Positions 37,211 to 44,813 of a DNA stretch of 64,000 nucleotides are shown here, in pieces. The translations under genes and the position numbers were made by a program. Numbering within the stretch: position 1 is the stretch's first letter; every line of letters starts with the position of its first letter. A model generated the notes under the pieces. It saw only the letters and a list, made by a program, of their open reading frames with translations. It searched no databases and was not told the DNA's origin. This stretch comes from Kribbella jiaozuonensis. Its GTDB lineage: Bacteria; Actinomycetota; Actinomycetes; Propionibacteriales; Kribbellaceae. The stretch is taken from the NCBI RefSeq assembly GCF_005233875.1, contig NZ_SZPZ01000006.1:310001-374000 (forward strand), given 5' to 3'.

Positions 37211-38095
37211 CTACTTCCGGCGTAGCTGATCCGCGAACGCCTTCAGCGCCGGAGTGTCCTCACCGCGACGCCAGACCAGCCCAAGAGCAGACTCGGGTAC
37301 GCCGGTGAGCGGGATGCTGACGATCCCGTCCCAGTGCTGGTTGCGCTCGGCGGTCGGGCGGCAGACAAGCATCCCGCCGCGACCCGCGGCGATCAGCGAC
37401 AAGCCCTCCTGCAGCGTCCGGACATCCGGACCGCGGTGGATCAGCGCGCCGCCCGGCGTCTGAGTCGGCGCCTGCGCCTGCCGCCAATAGCCAGGCGCCG
37501 GCCCCGCGATCGCGATCAGCGTCTCCTCGGCCAGTTCCTCCGCGTCGATCGACGACCGCGAGGCGAGCCGATGACCCGAGCCGACCGTCAGGGTCTGCTG
37601 CTGCCGCGAGAACACCGGGCCCAGCACGAGGTCGTCCTCGGCCACCGGCAGCATGACGACCGCGGCGTCGACGGCACCGCGGCGTACCGCGCCGAAGGGA
37701 TCGTTGAGCGGCAGTTCGCAGACGTCGATCAAACAGTCCGGGTGATGGGACTGGAACTCCGACACGGCGCCGAGGACGGTGTCGTTGGCCGCGCCCTGGA
37801 AGCCGATCCGGAGCTTGCCCTTCACATTCGCGGCGTATTCGCGGGCATCCCCGACGACCCGCTCCAGCGCCGCGTACGCCGGTCGCAGCGAGGTCAGGAA
37901 CTCCTTGCCGAGCGGCGTCAGCGCGACGCGGCGGCTCGTCCGCTCGAACAGCGGGCCGCCGATCCGGCGCTCGAGCGACTGGAGCAGCTGGCTGACCCGG
38001 CTCTGCGAGAGGTACAGGCGTTCCGCCGTACGGCCGAAGTGGAGCTCGTCCGCGAGCACGAGGAAGCACTCCAGTTCGCGGATCTCGATGGCCAT
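37211..38095 (-). CDS. LysR-family transcriptional regulator
   Basis: A 294-residue protein. The HTH is at residues 3-60 (ECFLVLADELHFGRTAERLYLSQSRVSQLLQSLERRIGG, quoted in parts: FLVLADELHFGRTAERL and SQSRVSQLLQSLERRIG). A LysR substrate-binding domain follows with GKLRIGFQGAAND and the AAGRGGMLVCRP strand. ATG at 38095 gives the standard N terminus; a longer frame continues upstream without support. The divergent MFS gene and a 15-bp palindrome (38112-38126) indicate control of that exporter. Confidence 0.88.
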   Translation of the reverse strand: MAIEIRELECFLVLADELHFGRTAERLYLSQSRVSQLLQSLERRIGGPLFERTSRRVALTPLGKEFLTSLRPAYAALERVVGDAREYAANVKGKLRIGFQGAANDTVLGAVSEFQSHHPDCLIDVCELPLNDPFGAVRRGAVDAAVVMLPVAEDDLVLGPVFSRQQQTLTVGSGHRLASRSSIDAEELAEETLIAIAGPAPGYWRQAQAPTQTPGGALIHRGPDVRTLQEGLSLIAAGRGGMLVCRPTAERNQHWDGIVSIPLTGVPESALGLVWRRGEDTPALKAFADQLRRK

Positions 38096-38111
38096 GGCTC
38101 CACCCTGATCG

Positions 38112-38126
38112 ATTAGCTCAGCTAAT
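38112..38126. promoter_or_regulatory. Perfect palindrome, candidate LysR box
   Basis: ATTAGCTCAGCTAAT is a perfect 15-bp palindrome around a single C, with the T-N11-A pattern of LysR sites. It lies between the LysR gene and the MFS gene. Confidence 0.65.
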
Positions 38127-38183
38127 ACAAGGATGACCAGATCGCCGTTGTTCCGCAGTACGCCGAGGCCGCTCACTGGAGGT

Positions 38184-39341
38184 ATGACGACGATCTGCGC
38201 GGACGACGTGGCCACCCGAGGATGGGCGGCGTCCATTGTCATGTCGGCGACCGTGTTCACGGTGGTGACGGCCGAGATGCTCCCGGTCGGGCTGCTCACT
38301 CCGATGGGCGACTCGCTCCACATCACCGAAGGCACCGCAGGCTTGGCACTGACCACGACAGGCGTCGTCTCAGCGTTGGCCGCGCCGATCCTCCCGCTCG
38401 GCCTCGGTCGACTGGATCGCCGCGCGGTTCTGGGTGGACTGATGGTGTTGCTCGCGTTCGCGGCGTTCGTCGCCGCGATCGCACCGGTCTACTGGGTCTT
38501 CATCGCGGCACGGGTCCTGATGGGTATCTCGATCGGCGGTGTCTGGCTGCTGACGGTCGGGCTGGCGCGCCGCGTCGTACCCGAGCATGCGGCCGGTCCG
38601 GCGACCTCGCTCATCTTCAGCGGCATCGGAATCGCTTCTGTGCTTGGGATTCCCGCCGGCGCGTTCGTCGGCGAGCTCGTCGGCTGGCGCTGGGCCTTCG
38701 CCGGCGTCGGAGTCCTCTCGCTGGTGCTCGCGGCCGCACTGATCAGCCACCTCCCACCACTCGCGCCCGAGCAGGCTGTGCGGTTCGACGACGTCATCCA
38801 GGTCCTGCGCATCAAGCAGGTTCGCGTCGGTCTCGTCCTAGTTGCCCTGATCGTGACCGGCCACTTCGCGGCGTACACCTACATCCGTCCGCTCCTCGAG
38901 CCACACACCGGCCCCGCACTGATCGGCACCTTGCTCCTCGCGTACGGCGTGGCCGGTGTCCTCGGCAACTTCCTCGCCGGCGCCCTCCGTCCGACCCGTG
39001 CCCTAGCCGTCATCGCATCCGGCATCGCCGTCGCGACCCTCGCCATGCCCGTCCTCGGCATCACCGTCGCCGGATCCCTTGTCCTACTGATGATCTGGGG
39101 CCTCGCGTACGGCGGAACCAGCGTCAGCACGCAAGCCTGGGGCCACGCCGCCGCACCCCACGCCGCCGAGTCATCCTCTGCAGTGCTGGTAGGTGTCTAC
39201 AACGGATCGATCGCACTGGGCGCCTTCACCGGCGGCCAGGTCGCCGACCACCTCGGTACGACGACGGTCACCTGGCTCCCCGCAATCCTGGCGACCGCGG
39301 CGCTGATCGTCCTGCTAGCGAACCGCCGCCAGCGCGGCTGA
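38184..39341 (+). CDS. MFS transporter (DHA1, sugar/drug efflux type)
   Basis: A 385-residue transporter with 12 predicted helices. LGRLDRRAVLGGLM is motif A, SLIFSGIGIASVLGIPAGAFVGELVG (quoted as SLIFSGIGIAS and LGIPAGAFVG) covers the motif-C Gly/Pro region, and the C half keeps RPTRALAV. A perfect GGAGG is placed at 38178-38182 before the ATG, so the longer frame from 38133 is rejected. Divergent LysR probably regulates it. The substrate is unknown. Its end overlaps the convergent oxidase gene by 27 bp. Confidence 0.86.
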   Translation: MTTICADDVATRGWAASIVMSATVFTVVTAEMLPVGLLTPMGDSLHITEGTAGLALTTTGVVSALAAPILPLGLGRLDRRAVLGGLMVLLAFAAFVAAIAPVYWVFIAARVLMGISIGGVWLLTVGLARRVVPEHAAGPATSLIFSGIGIASVLGIPAGAFVGELVGWRWAFAGVGVLSLVLAAALISHLPPLAPEQAVRFDDVIQVLRIKQVRVGLVLVALIVTGHFAAYTYIRPLLEPHTGPALIGTLLLAYGVAGVLGNFLAGALRPTRALAVIASGIAVATLAMPVLGITVAGSLVLLMIWGLAYGGTSVSTQAWGHAAAPHAAESSSAVLVGVYNGSIALGAFTGGQVADHLGTTTVTWLPAILATAALIVLLANRRQRG

Positions 39342-40262
39342 GTCCTCATCGCCGAAGTCGTCCTCGAGCTTCTCGGGGGAGTAGTCGAGGTCGATCCCGG
39401 CCACGTCCGCGCCGACCGCCGACTCGATCGCGCCGAGCCGCCGGGTGGCGCGATCACCGGCGTACGTCATCAGCGCGGTCGGGTTGATCTCCGGCGGGAG
39501 GGCGGCGGTGTTGTCCATCGCCCACTGGATCTGCACCAGCGCATGCGGGAGGAGCTCCTCCATCGTGTCGGTGACGACCTTCCAGTTCCCCTCGTCCGCG
39601 GCGACGTGCCGGCGGCAGGTGAACGTGCCCCACGCCATGTGGCGACGTTCGTCGTCGCCGATCCGGCGGATCAGCTCCTGCATCCCGGGCAGTACGCCGC
39701 GCGCCGTACACAGCAGGTTCCATGCGTGGTAGCCGGTGAGGGCCAGAGTCCCTTCCACCACGTGGTTGTACGTGACCGACGCGCGGACCTGGTTCGCCGG
39801 CGAGGGGTCGTCGGCGAGCGACTTCAACGCGACCGGAAGGGCTTCGTAGAAGATCGCGCGGTACCCCGGGTTGTTCTCGACGTAGTGGTGCAGGTCATCG
39901 GTGACGCCGACCGCGTCCAGCCAGAGTCGGAAGACCGCGGTGTGCTTGGCCTCCTCGAAGCAGAACTGCGTCAGGTACATCTCGTCGCCGAACCGGCCCT
40001 CGGCGGCCATAGCCTGCAGGAACGGCTGCAGGTCCTCGGTCACCGCCTCCTCGCCCGCGATGAACTGCGAGCAGAGCATCAATGCGTTGTCCTTGTCGTC
40101 CGCGCTCAGCTCCTGCCAGTCCTTCGCGTCCTGACTGAAGTCGATGTCGCGCGGGTTCCAGAACTTGCGGTTGCCCTTGTCGAACAGGCGCAACGGCAGT
40201 GCGTCCCAGTTGAGGCCGCCGGCCTTCAGTGTGGTGAAGCCATTGCGGTGCAACTCGTTCAT
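39315..40262 (-). CDS. R2-like ligand-binding oxidase (R2lox, ribonucleotide-reductase R2 superfamily)
   Basis: A 315-residue ferritin-like di-metal protein. All metal and crosslink residues of R2lox are in place, each three residues later than in the Mycobacterium tuberculosis protein as I recall its numbering: Glu71, Glu104, His107, Glu170, Glu205 and His208 as ligands, and Val74 with Tyr165 for the Val-Tyr ether crosslink. R2lox binds a Mn/Fe pair and a fatty-acid ligand, unlike true R2. It is often annotated as ribonucleotide reductase beta, but no alpha subunit gene is present. ATGA overlap with the upstream TetR gene shows co-translation. Confidence 0.9.
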   Translation of the reverse strand: MNELHRNGFTTLKAGGLNWDALPLRLFDKGNRKFWNPRDIDFSQDAKDWQELSADDKDNALMLCSQFIAGEEAVTEDLQPFLQAMAAEGRFGDEMYLTQFCFEEAKHTAVFRLWLDAVGVTDDLHHYVENNPGYRAIFYEALPVALKSLADDPSPANQVRASVTYNHVVEGTLALTGYHAWNLLCTARGVLPGMQELIRRIGDDERRHMAWGTFTCRRHVAADEGNWKVVTDTMEELLPHALVQIQWAMDNTAALPPEINPTALMTYAGDRATRRLGAIESAVGADVAGIDLDYSPEKLEDDFGDEDSAALAAVR

Positions 40263-40852
40263 ACGTGCAACCTCCGAGACTCGGCCAGGAAGGGTGAGAG
40301 GACGCGAGCCAGCTGATCGGCCACCGCCGCCGGGGGAGGGCCCGGCGTGACGATGTGGCTGATGACGACGCGCAAGGCGACGTCCACGCAGCTGGTCGCG
40401 TCCTCTGCGGGAACCTCCGGCCAGTGCTCCCTGACGTGGGCACCGAGTCGGAGGTGGGCCAGCTCGAGCACCTGCTGCCCCCGCGTGGTCAGCAGCTGAC
40501 TGGCCTGGTCGGATCCCGGTTGGCTCAGCGCCGCCTTGATCAGCGGGTTCTCCGCGGCCAGCGTCAAGGCTCGCTCGACGGCGGCCCGGAGACCGTCGAT
40601 CGGGTCGGACTGCTCGGCGATCGCCGCGTTCACATCGAGCAGGAACCGTTCGGTCTCACGGGCCGCGACTGCTTCCAGCAGGCCCCATTTGTCGCCGAAC
40701 TCGTTGTAGACGGTCTGCCGCGAGACCCCGGTCCGGCGAGCCACCTCGGCCATCCGGAGTCCGTCGTACCCGCCGGAGACGACCGCTTCCTGCGCCGCGT
40801 CGAGCAACTCGTCACGCAGCCGGCGTTTGGTCCGATCGACAAACGAGGTCAT
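40259..40852 (-). CDS. TetR-family regulator, co-transcribed with the oxidase
   Basis: A 197-residue TetR protein. The HTH reads RDELLDAAQEAVVSGGYDGL then MAEVARRTGVSRQTVYNEFGDKWGLL, with TVYNEF as recognition helix. The C-terminal helices carry LTLAAENPLIKAALSQPG. Its stop overlaps the start of the oxidase gene, so the two form one operon that the regulator may control itself. The upstream gap has repeated half-sites and a palindrome. Ligand unknown; a lipid is possible given the oxidase. Confidence 0.88.
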   Translation of the reverse strand: MTSFVDRTKRRLRDELLDAAQEAVVSGGYDGLRMAEVARRTGVSRQTVYNEFGDKWGLLEAVAARETERFLLDVNAAIAEQSDPIDGLRAAVERALTLAAENPLIKAALSQPGSDQASQLLTTRGQQVLELAHLRLGAHVREHWPEVPAEDATSCVDVALRVVISHIVTPGPPPAAVADQLARVLSPFLAESRRLHV

Positions 40853-40882
40853 GACATCGAGGGTTTACAAAACTGCTCCTGA

Positions 40883-40907
40883 TGTCAAGTGTTCGGACAG
40901 AGTGTCC
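40883..40907 (-). promoter_or_regulatory. Promoter and palindrome upstream of the TetR-oxidase operon
   Basis: GGACA-GAG-TGTCC at 40895-40907 is a 5-bp-arm palindrome. TGTCAAGT at 40883-40890 reads ACTTGACA on the minus strand and can serve as a -35 with a TAAAC-type -10 about 15-17 bp further on; the same 8-mer recurs at 40913-40920 at the end of the dioxygenase gene. A TetR autoregulatory site is plausible. Confidence 0.45.
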
Positions 40908-41837
40908 TCAGCTGTCAAGTGACGAGTAGTGCGACGCGTCGCCTGTTCGCGGCGTACTGCGGACGCCGTCGACGCTGACCGGGACGTCGCCGGCGAGCGT
41001 GATCCGGTGCAGCCGGCGCGGCTGGTCGTCGTAGTCGGCGACGCCGAAGTGCTGGGTCGCGCGGTTGTCCCAGATCGCCAGGTCCCCCGGCTGCCACTGC
41101 CAGCGGACGGTGTTGTCGAGGTTGGTGACCCGGTTCTGCAGGAGCTGGAACAACGCGGTCGTCTCCGCACTGGTCAGTCCGACGAAGCGGCGTACGAAGT
41201 GGCCGAGCACAAGCGACCGCTCGCCGGTCTCGGGGTGGACGCGAACCACCGGATGCTCGGTCTCGAAGCGCTTGGACTCGAACTGCTTGTGGTGCTCCTC
41301 GTACTTCACGTCGACGCCACCGATCCGGCCCTCGTCCGCGTGGCCGGCGTAGTCGTACACGTTGCTGTGCACCGCCCACAGCCGATCGACCAACGCCTGC
41401 AAGGCCTGCGGCAGCTTCGCGTACGCCGCAACCGTGTTCGCCCAGCTGGTCGCCCCGCCGTACGCGGGCAGCGTGACGGCCCTGAGCAGGCTGATCGCGG
41501 GGATGCGGTCGACGAACGTGACGTCGGTGTGCCAGCTGTTCGCCTTGCTGTAGTCGGAATCGATCGGCAGCACGTTCGCGGCGCCGTCGAGGCTCTTCGA
41601 TGTCGGGTGCGCGAGCGTCGGCGTACCGAGAAGCTGGGCGAATGCCAGCTGGCCGGCGTCATCGAGATGGTGCTGCTCGCGGAAGAAGATCACCTTGTGG
41701 TCGAGCAGTGCCTGCCGGATCGCGGCCACTGTCTCAGGCGCCAGCTCGCCGCCGAGCCGGACGTTGCCGATCACCGCGCCGAGCGCCCCGCCGGCCTTCG
41801 CGACGGTGATCTCCGGTGCCTGCAGTTGCGTGGTCAT
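40908..41837 (-). CDS. TauD/TfdA-family Fe(II)/2-oxoglutarate dioxygenase
   Basis: A 309-residue enzyme of the taurine/alkylsulfatase dioxygenase family. SWHTDVTF near residue 105 gives the HxD iron ligands, RATQHFGVADY near 255 supplies the second His, and PRRLHRITLAGD near 270 supplies the Arg that holds 2-oxoglutarate. It probably releases sulfite or sulfate from a sulfonate or sulfate ester, or hydroxylates another small acid. The neighbouring divergent gene handles sulfur transfer (LarE), which fits a sulfur theme but proves nothing. ATG at 41837 was chosen; the upstream frame overlaps the divergent gene and is spurious. Confidence 0.85.
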   Translation of the reverse strand: MTTQLQAPEITVAKAGGALGAVIGNVRLGGELAPETVAAIRQALLDHKVIFFREQHHLDDAGQLAFAQLLGTPTLAHPTSKSLDGAANVLPIDSDYSKANSWHTDVTFVDRIPAISLLRAVTLPAYGGATSWANTVAAYAKLPQALQALVDRLWAVHSNVYDYAGHADEGRIGGVDVKYEEHHKQFESKRFETEHPVVRVHPETGERSLVLGHFVRRFVGLTSAETTALFQLLQNRVTNLDNTVRWQWQPGDLAIWDNRATQHFGVADYDDQPRRLHRITLAGDVPVSVDGVRSTPRTGDASHYSSLDS

Positions 41838-41867
41838 GAGTACTCCCTCACGGTCGGTTATCATCCA

Positions 41868-41883
41868 TAATCCGACTGGATTA
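41868..41883. promoter_or_regulatory. Palindrome between the dioxygenase and HAD-LarE genes
   Basis: TAATCCGACTGGATTA has perfect 6-bp arms with a 4-bp centre and sits in an AT-rich stretch 31 bp before the dioxygenase start. It is a likely operator, but no regulator gene is adjacent except the TetR gene 1 kb away. Confidence 0.55.
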
Positions 41884-41949
41884 GTAGACTTATCGGCCGT
41901 TTCGGGATGCGAGACCCTTCGGCCGGCCGGAGCACGTAGGGTTGGGGAC

Positions 41950-43425
41950 GTGTCAACCGCCGAGATCCAGCCCGCCCCGACCGCCGCCGATGTGCCGGAG
42001 CTCGTGGTCGGATTCGACCTGGACATGACGCTGATCGACTCCCGGCCGGGGATCCAGGCTGTCTGGGATCTGCTGGCCGCCGAGACCGGTGTGCCGATCG
42101 ACACCGACCTGGTGGTGAGCCGGCTCGGGCCGCCGCTGACCTGGGAGATGGCGAACTGGTTCCCGCCGGAGCAGGTCGAGCCGCTGATCGCGCGATACCG
42201 GGAGCTGTACCCGTCGCACGCGATCACCGGCAGCCTGCCGCTGCCGGGCGTGGCCGAGTCGCTGGCCGCGATCCGGGCATTGCGCGGGCGGACGATGGTC
42301 GTGTCTGCGAAGTACACTCCATCGGTGCGGCTGCACCTGGAGCATCTCGGGTTCGACATCGACGAGCCGGTCGGTGATCTGCACGGAGCCGAGAAGGGTA
42401 CGGCGCTGCGCGAGCACGAGGCCACGATCTACGTCGGCGACCACACCGCCGACATCGACGGGGCACACGCGGCCGGAGCGCTGGCGGTATCGGTCGCGAC
42501 CGGCCCGTTCACCGCGGATGAGCTGCGGGCGTACGGCGCCGACGTCGTACTGAACGACCTCACGGAGTTCCCGGAGTGGCTCGAGGAGTACGTGCTCGAG
42601 CAGCGGCTGGAAGCGTTGATGAAGCGGCTGTCGTCGTACGACAAGATGGTCGTCGCGTTCAGCGGTGGCGCCGACTCGGCGTTCCTGCTCGCGGCCGCGG
42701 GCCGCGCGATCGGGCCGGCCAACGTCGTCGCGGCGACCGCGATCTCGCCGTCGCTTCCGGCGGCCGAGCTCGAGCCGGCGGCGCGGTTCGCGGACACCAT
42801 CGGCGTACGGCATGTCACCCCGCACACGCACGAGATGGAGCGCGAGGGCTACCAGGCCAACTCGGGTGCCCGGTGCTACTTCTGCAAGGCCGAGCTGATC
42901 GAGACGCTGCAGCCGATCGCGGACGAGTTCGGGATCACCGCTATCGCCACCGGGACCAACGCCGACGACGCGATCGCAGGGTTCCGGCCGGGTATCCGCG
43001 CCGCGTTCGAGCGGGGCGCGCTGACGCCGCTGCGGGATGCGCGGCTGACCAAGTCGCAGATCCGTACGGCGTCGCGCAGCTGGGGACTCGAGACCTCGGA
43101 CAAGCCGGCCGCGGCGTGCCTGTCGAGCCGGATCGCGTACGGCATCCGCATCACGCCGAACCTGCTCGTGAGGGTCGACCGGGCCGAGCAGACGGTCCGC
43201 GCGCGGCTGGCGTCGTACGACGTGCAGAACGTGCGGGTGCGTGATCTCGGTGAGAGCGCCTCGATCGAGATCGACTCCGATCTGCTGGATCGGGTCGACC
43301 ATCAGGAGCTGGTCGATGCGGTCATCGCCGAAGGGTTCGCGGCGGCGCAGGTGGACCCGCGCGGGTTCCGGTCCGGGTCGATGAACGAGCGGCTCGCGGA
43401 TCCCGAAAAGTATCGGAGTTTGTGA
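41950..43425 (+). CDS. HAD hydrolase-LarE fusion (ATP-dependent sulfur transferase)
   Basis: A 491-residue fusion. Residues 1-215 are a HAD-like domain: FDLDMTLIDS with Asp23 and Asp25, VSAKYTPS as motif II and VGDHTADIDGAHAAG as motif IV. Residues 220-491 are an ATP-pyrophosphatase LarE domain: SGGADSAFLLAA at 238, ARCYFCKAEL with Cys309 and Cys312, and AACLSSRIAYG with Cys390. This CxxC-plus-Cys set matches the [4Fe-4S] LarE type rather than the single sacrificial-Cys type. LarE thiolates the nickel-pincer cofactor precursor; no LarB or LarC gene is near. GTG at 41950 starts the HAD domain cleanly. Confidence 0.85.
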   Translation: MSTAEIQPAPTAADVPELVVGFDLDMTLIDSRPGIQAVWDLLAAETGVPIDTDLVVSRLGPPLTWEMANWFPPEQVEPLIARYRELYPSHAITGSLPLPGVAESLAAIRALRGRTMVVSAKYTPSVRLHLEHLGFDIDEPVGDLHGAEKGTALREHEATIYVGDHTADIDGAHAAGALAVSVATGPFTADELRAYGADVVLNDLTEFPEWLEEYVLEQRLEALMKRLSSYDKMVVAFSGGADSAFLLAAAGRAIGPANVVAATAISPSLPAAELEPAARFADTIGVRHVTPHTHEMEREGYQANSGARCYFCKAELIETLQPIADEFGITAIATGTNADDAIAGFRPGIRAAFERGALTPLRDARLTKSQIRTASRSWGLETSDKPAAACLSSRIAYGIRITPNLLVRVDRAEQTVRARLASYDVQNVRVRDLGESASIEIDSDLLDRVDHQELVDAVIAEGFAAAQVDPRGFRSGSMNERLADPEKYRSL

Positions 43426-43443
43426 GGTGCGGGAAGACTGCCG

Positions 43444-43503
43444 GATCAGGTAGTTTCCCGGAGGCGCGGTTGCGCCGGGTCACGTACGCTGGGTTTCCTG
43501 ATC
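43444..43503 (+). ncRNA. Structured leader before the cold-shock gene
   Basis: GATCAGG (43444-43450) can pair with CCTGATC (43497-43503), enclosing the hairpin GGCGC-GGTT-GCGCC (43463-43476). It lies within the 126-bp leader before the cold-shock gene at 43552 and after the HAD-LarE stop. It may be a terminator or a temperature-responsive leader like those of other cold-shock genes. No experimental basis. Confidence 0.35.
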
Positions 43504-43551
43504 GGGCCTCACGGCTCGATCGCTTCCGACGATACTGATGAAGAGGTTCCC

Positions 43552-43935
43552 GTGCCCGTTGGCAAGGTGAAGTGGTACGACTCCGACAAGGGGTTCGGTT
43601 TCCTCAGCAAGGAGGAGGGCGGGGACGTCTACGTCCGCGCCGAGGCCTTGCCGGCCGGTGTCACCAACCTGAAGCCCGGGCAGAAGGTCGAGTTCGGCGT
43701 CGTCGAGGGGCGTAAGGGCGAGCAGGCCCTGCAGGTCCGGCTGATCGACCCGCCGCCGTCGGTGGCGAAGGCGATGCGCCCGAAGCCGGAGGAGATGCAG
43801 GTCGTCATCGAGGACCTGATCAAACTCCTCGACCGGATCGGCGAGAACTACCGCCGCGGCCGCCAGCCTGACAACAAGTCCGCCAAGCAGGTGGCGACGG
43901 TACTGCGCGGCGTCGCCGACAAGCTCGACTTCTGA
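43552..43935 (+). CDS. cspB: Cold-shock-domain protein, CspB-like with C-terminal extension
   Basis: A 127-residue protein. Residues 1-67 are a cold-shock domain (GKVKWYDSDKGFGFLSKEEGG with RNP1 KGFGFL, and DVYVRAEAL replacing the usual DVFVHFSAI). The extra 60 residues are charged helix (EEMQVVIEDLIKLLDRIGENYRRGRQ). This long form is the actinobacterial CspB type. It binds single-stranded nucleic acid. GTG start is preceded by AAGAGG. It is a conserved member of this chromosomal neighbourhood. Confidence 0.9.
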   Translation: MPVGKVKWYDSDKGFGFLSKEEGGDVYVRAEALPAGVTNLKPGQKVEFGVVEGRKGEQALQVRLIDPPPSVAKAMRPKPEEMQVVIEDLIKLLDRIGENYRRGRQPDNKSAKQVATVLRGVADKLDF

Positions 43936-43938
43936 CCG

Positions 43939-44673
43939 TCAGCCGCTCCGGCTGATCAACGAGTCGATCCCGTCGAGGACTGTGGTCAAACCGAACCGGA
44001 ACTCGGTCGGGTCGTTGTCGATGAAGTCCTGCGGCCCGTCCATCGTCGTCGCGATCGCCGGGAATCGATCCGGGGTTGCGAGCATCCGCAGCCTGCGGGC
44101 GTAGCGTTCGCCGGCCGCGGCGGCCTCGTCCGGGGGCATGTTCAGCATGTTCACGCTGAGTCCGGTCGTGCCGCGGACGAAGATGTTCACCAGCAGCATC
44201 GCGGACATCCGGTCGTTGGAGGTCAACGGCGTACCTTCGAACGCCTTCAGGCCGGTCTCCATCCAGACCAGCTGGTTCGGTGAGAGCGGCGGCTCGAACA
44301 CCGGGACCTGCAGGATCCATGGGTGCTTCTGCAGCGCCGCCTGGAACGCCTCGGCCCACGTGGTTATGCGCTCGCGCCAGTCGGCGGTCTCGCTCACCTC
44401 GGGTGGCAGGCCGAACGCCTGGTCGAGCATGACGACGTACAGGTCGTCCTTCGCCTCGACGTACCGGTAGAGCGCCATCGTGGTGACGCCGAGCTCGGCC
44501 GCGACCTTGCTCATCGAGACCGCGGTCAGCCCGCCGGCGTCCGCGAGCCTGATCGCCGCTTCGCCGATGTCCTGCACCTGAAACGCAGGCTTCGGCCCCG
44601 GCCGGCTCCGCCCCTCGATCCCCCAGAGCTGCTGAAGCACCCGCGGCAGTTCGTCGTCTTCCATGGTCGCCAT
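43939..44673 (-). CDS. TetR-family regulator with TetR_C-type ligand domain
   Basis: A 244-residue protein. The HTH begins near residue 35 (GEAAIRLADAGGLTAVSMSKVAAELGVTTMALYRYVEAKDDLY, in parts LADAGGLTAVSMSKVAAEL and TTMALYRYVEAKDDLY), after an unusually long 30-residue leader. The C-terminal domain is of the tetracycline-repressor class. It is divergent from a large DHA2 efflux pump with two strong palindromic signals between them. It ends three bases after the CspB stop on the other strand. It probably represses the pump until a drug binds. Confidence 0.88.
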   Translation of the reverse strand: MATMEDDELPRVLQQLWGIEGRSRPGPKPAFQVQDIGEAAIRLADAGGLTAVSMSKVAAELGVTTMALYRYVEAKDDLYVVMLDQAFGLPPEVSETADWRERITTWAEAFQAALQKHPWILQVPVFEPPLSPNQLVWMETGLKAFEGTPLTSNDRMSAMLLVNIFVRGTTGLSVNMLNMPPDEAAAAGERYARRLRMLATPDRFPAIATTMDGPQDFIDNDPTEFRFGLTTVLDGIDSLISRSG

Positions 44674-44721
44674 CCTCTCCCCCTCCGCCGAGCGGAGCGA
44701 GGCTTCTTTTTGCTCTTGATC

Positions 44722-44796
44722 TTATCTGTTTACAGCATAGACAGTCTTGTGTATGGTCTGTGTATGGCGCACACAGTGTGCGGTGTAAACAGATAA
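44722..44796. promoter_or_regulatory. Dense symmetric operator region between TetR and DHA2 pump
   Basis: TTATCTGTTTACA (44722-44734) and TGTAAACAGATAA (44784-44796) are exact 13-bp reverse complements. CGCACACAGTGTGCG (44768-44782) is a perfect 15-bp palindrome. TGTGTATGG is repeated at 44748-44756 and 44759-44767. Together they form a nearly complete operator/promoter complex for the divergent pair. Confidence 0.75.
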
Positions 44797-44813
44797 ATCT
44801 TCGGAGGGGCATC

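Noticed and set aside
39315..40262. Annotation as ribonucleotide reductase beta subunit
   Set aside because: The ligand set, the Val-Tyr pair and the absence of an alpha-subunit gene all fit R2lox instead.
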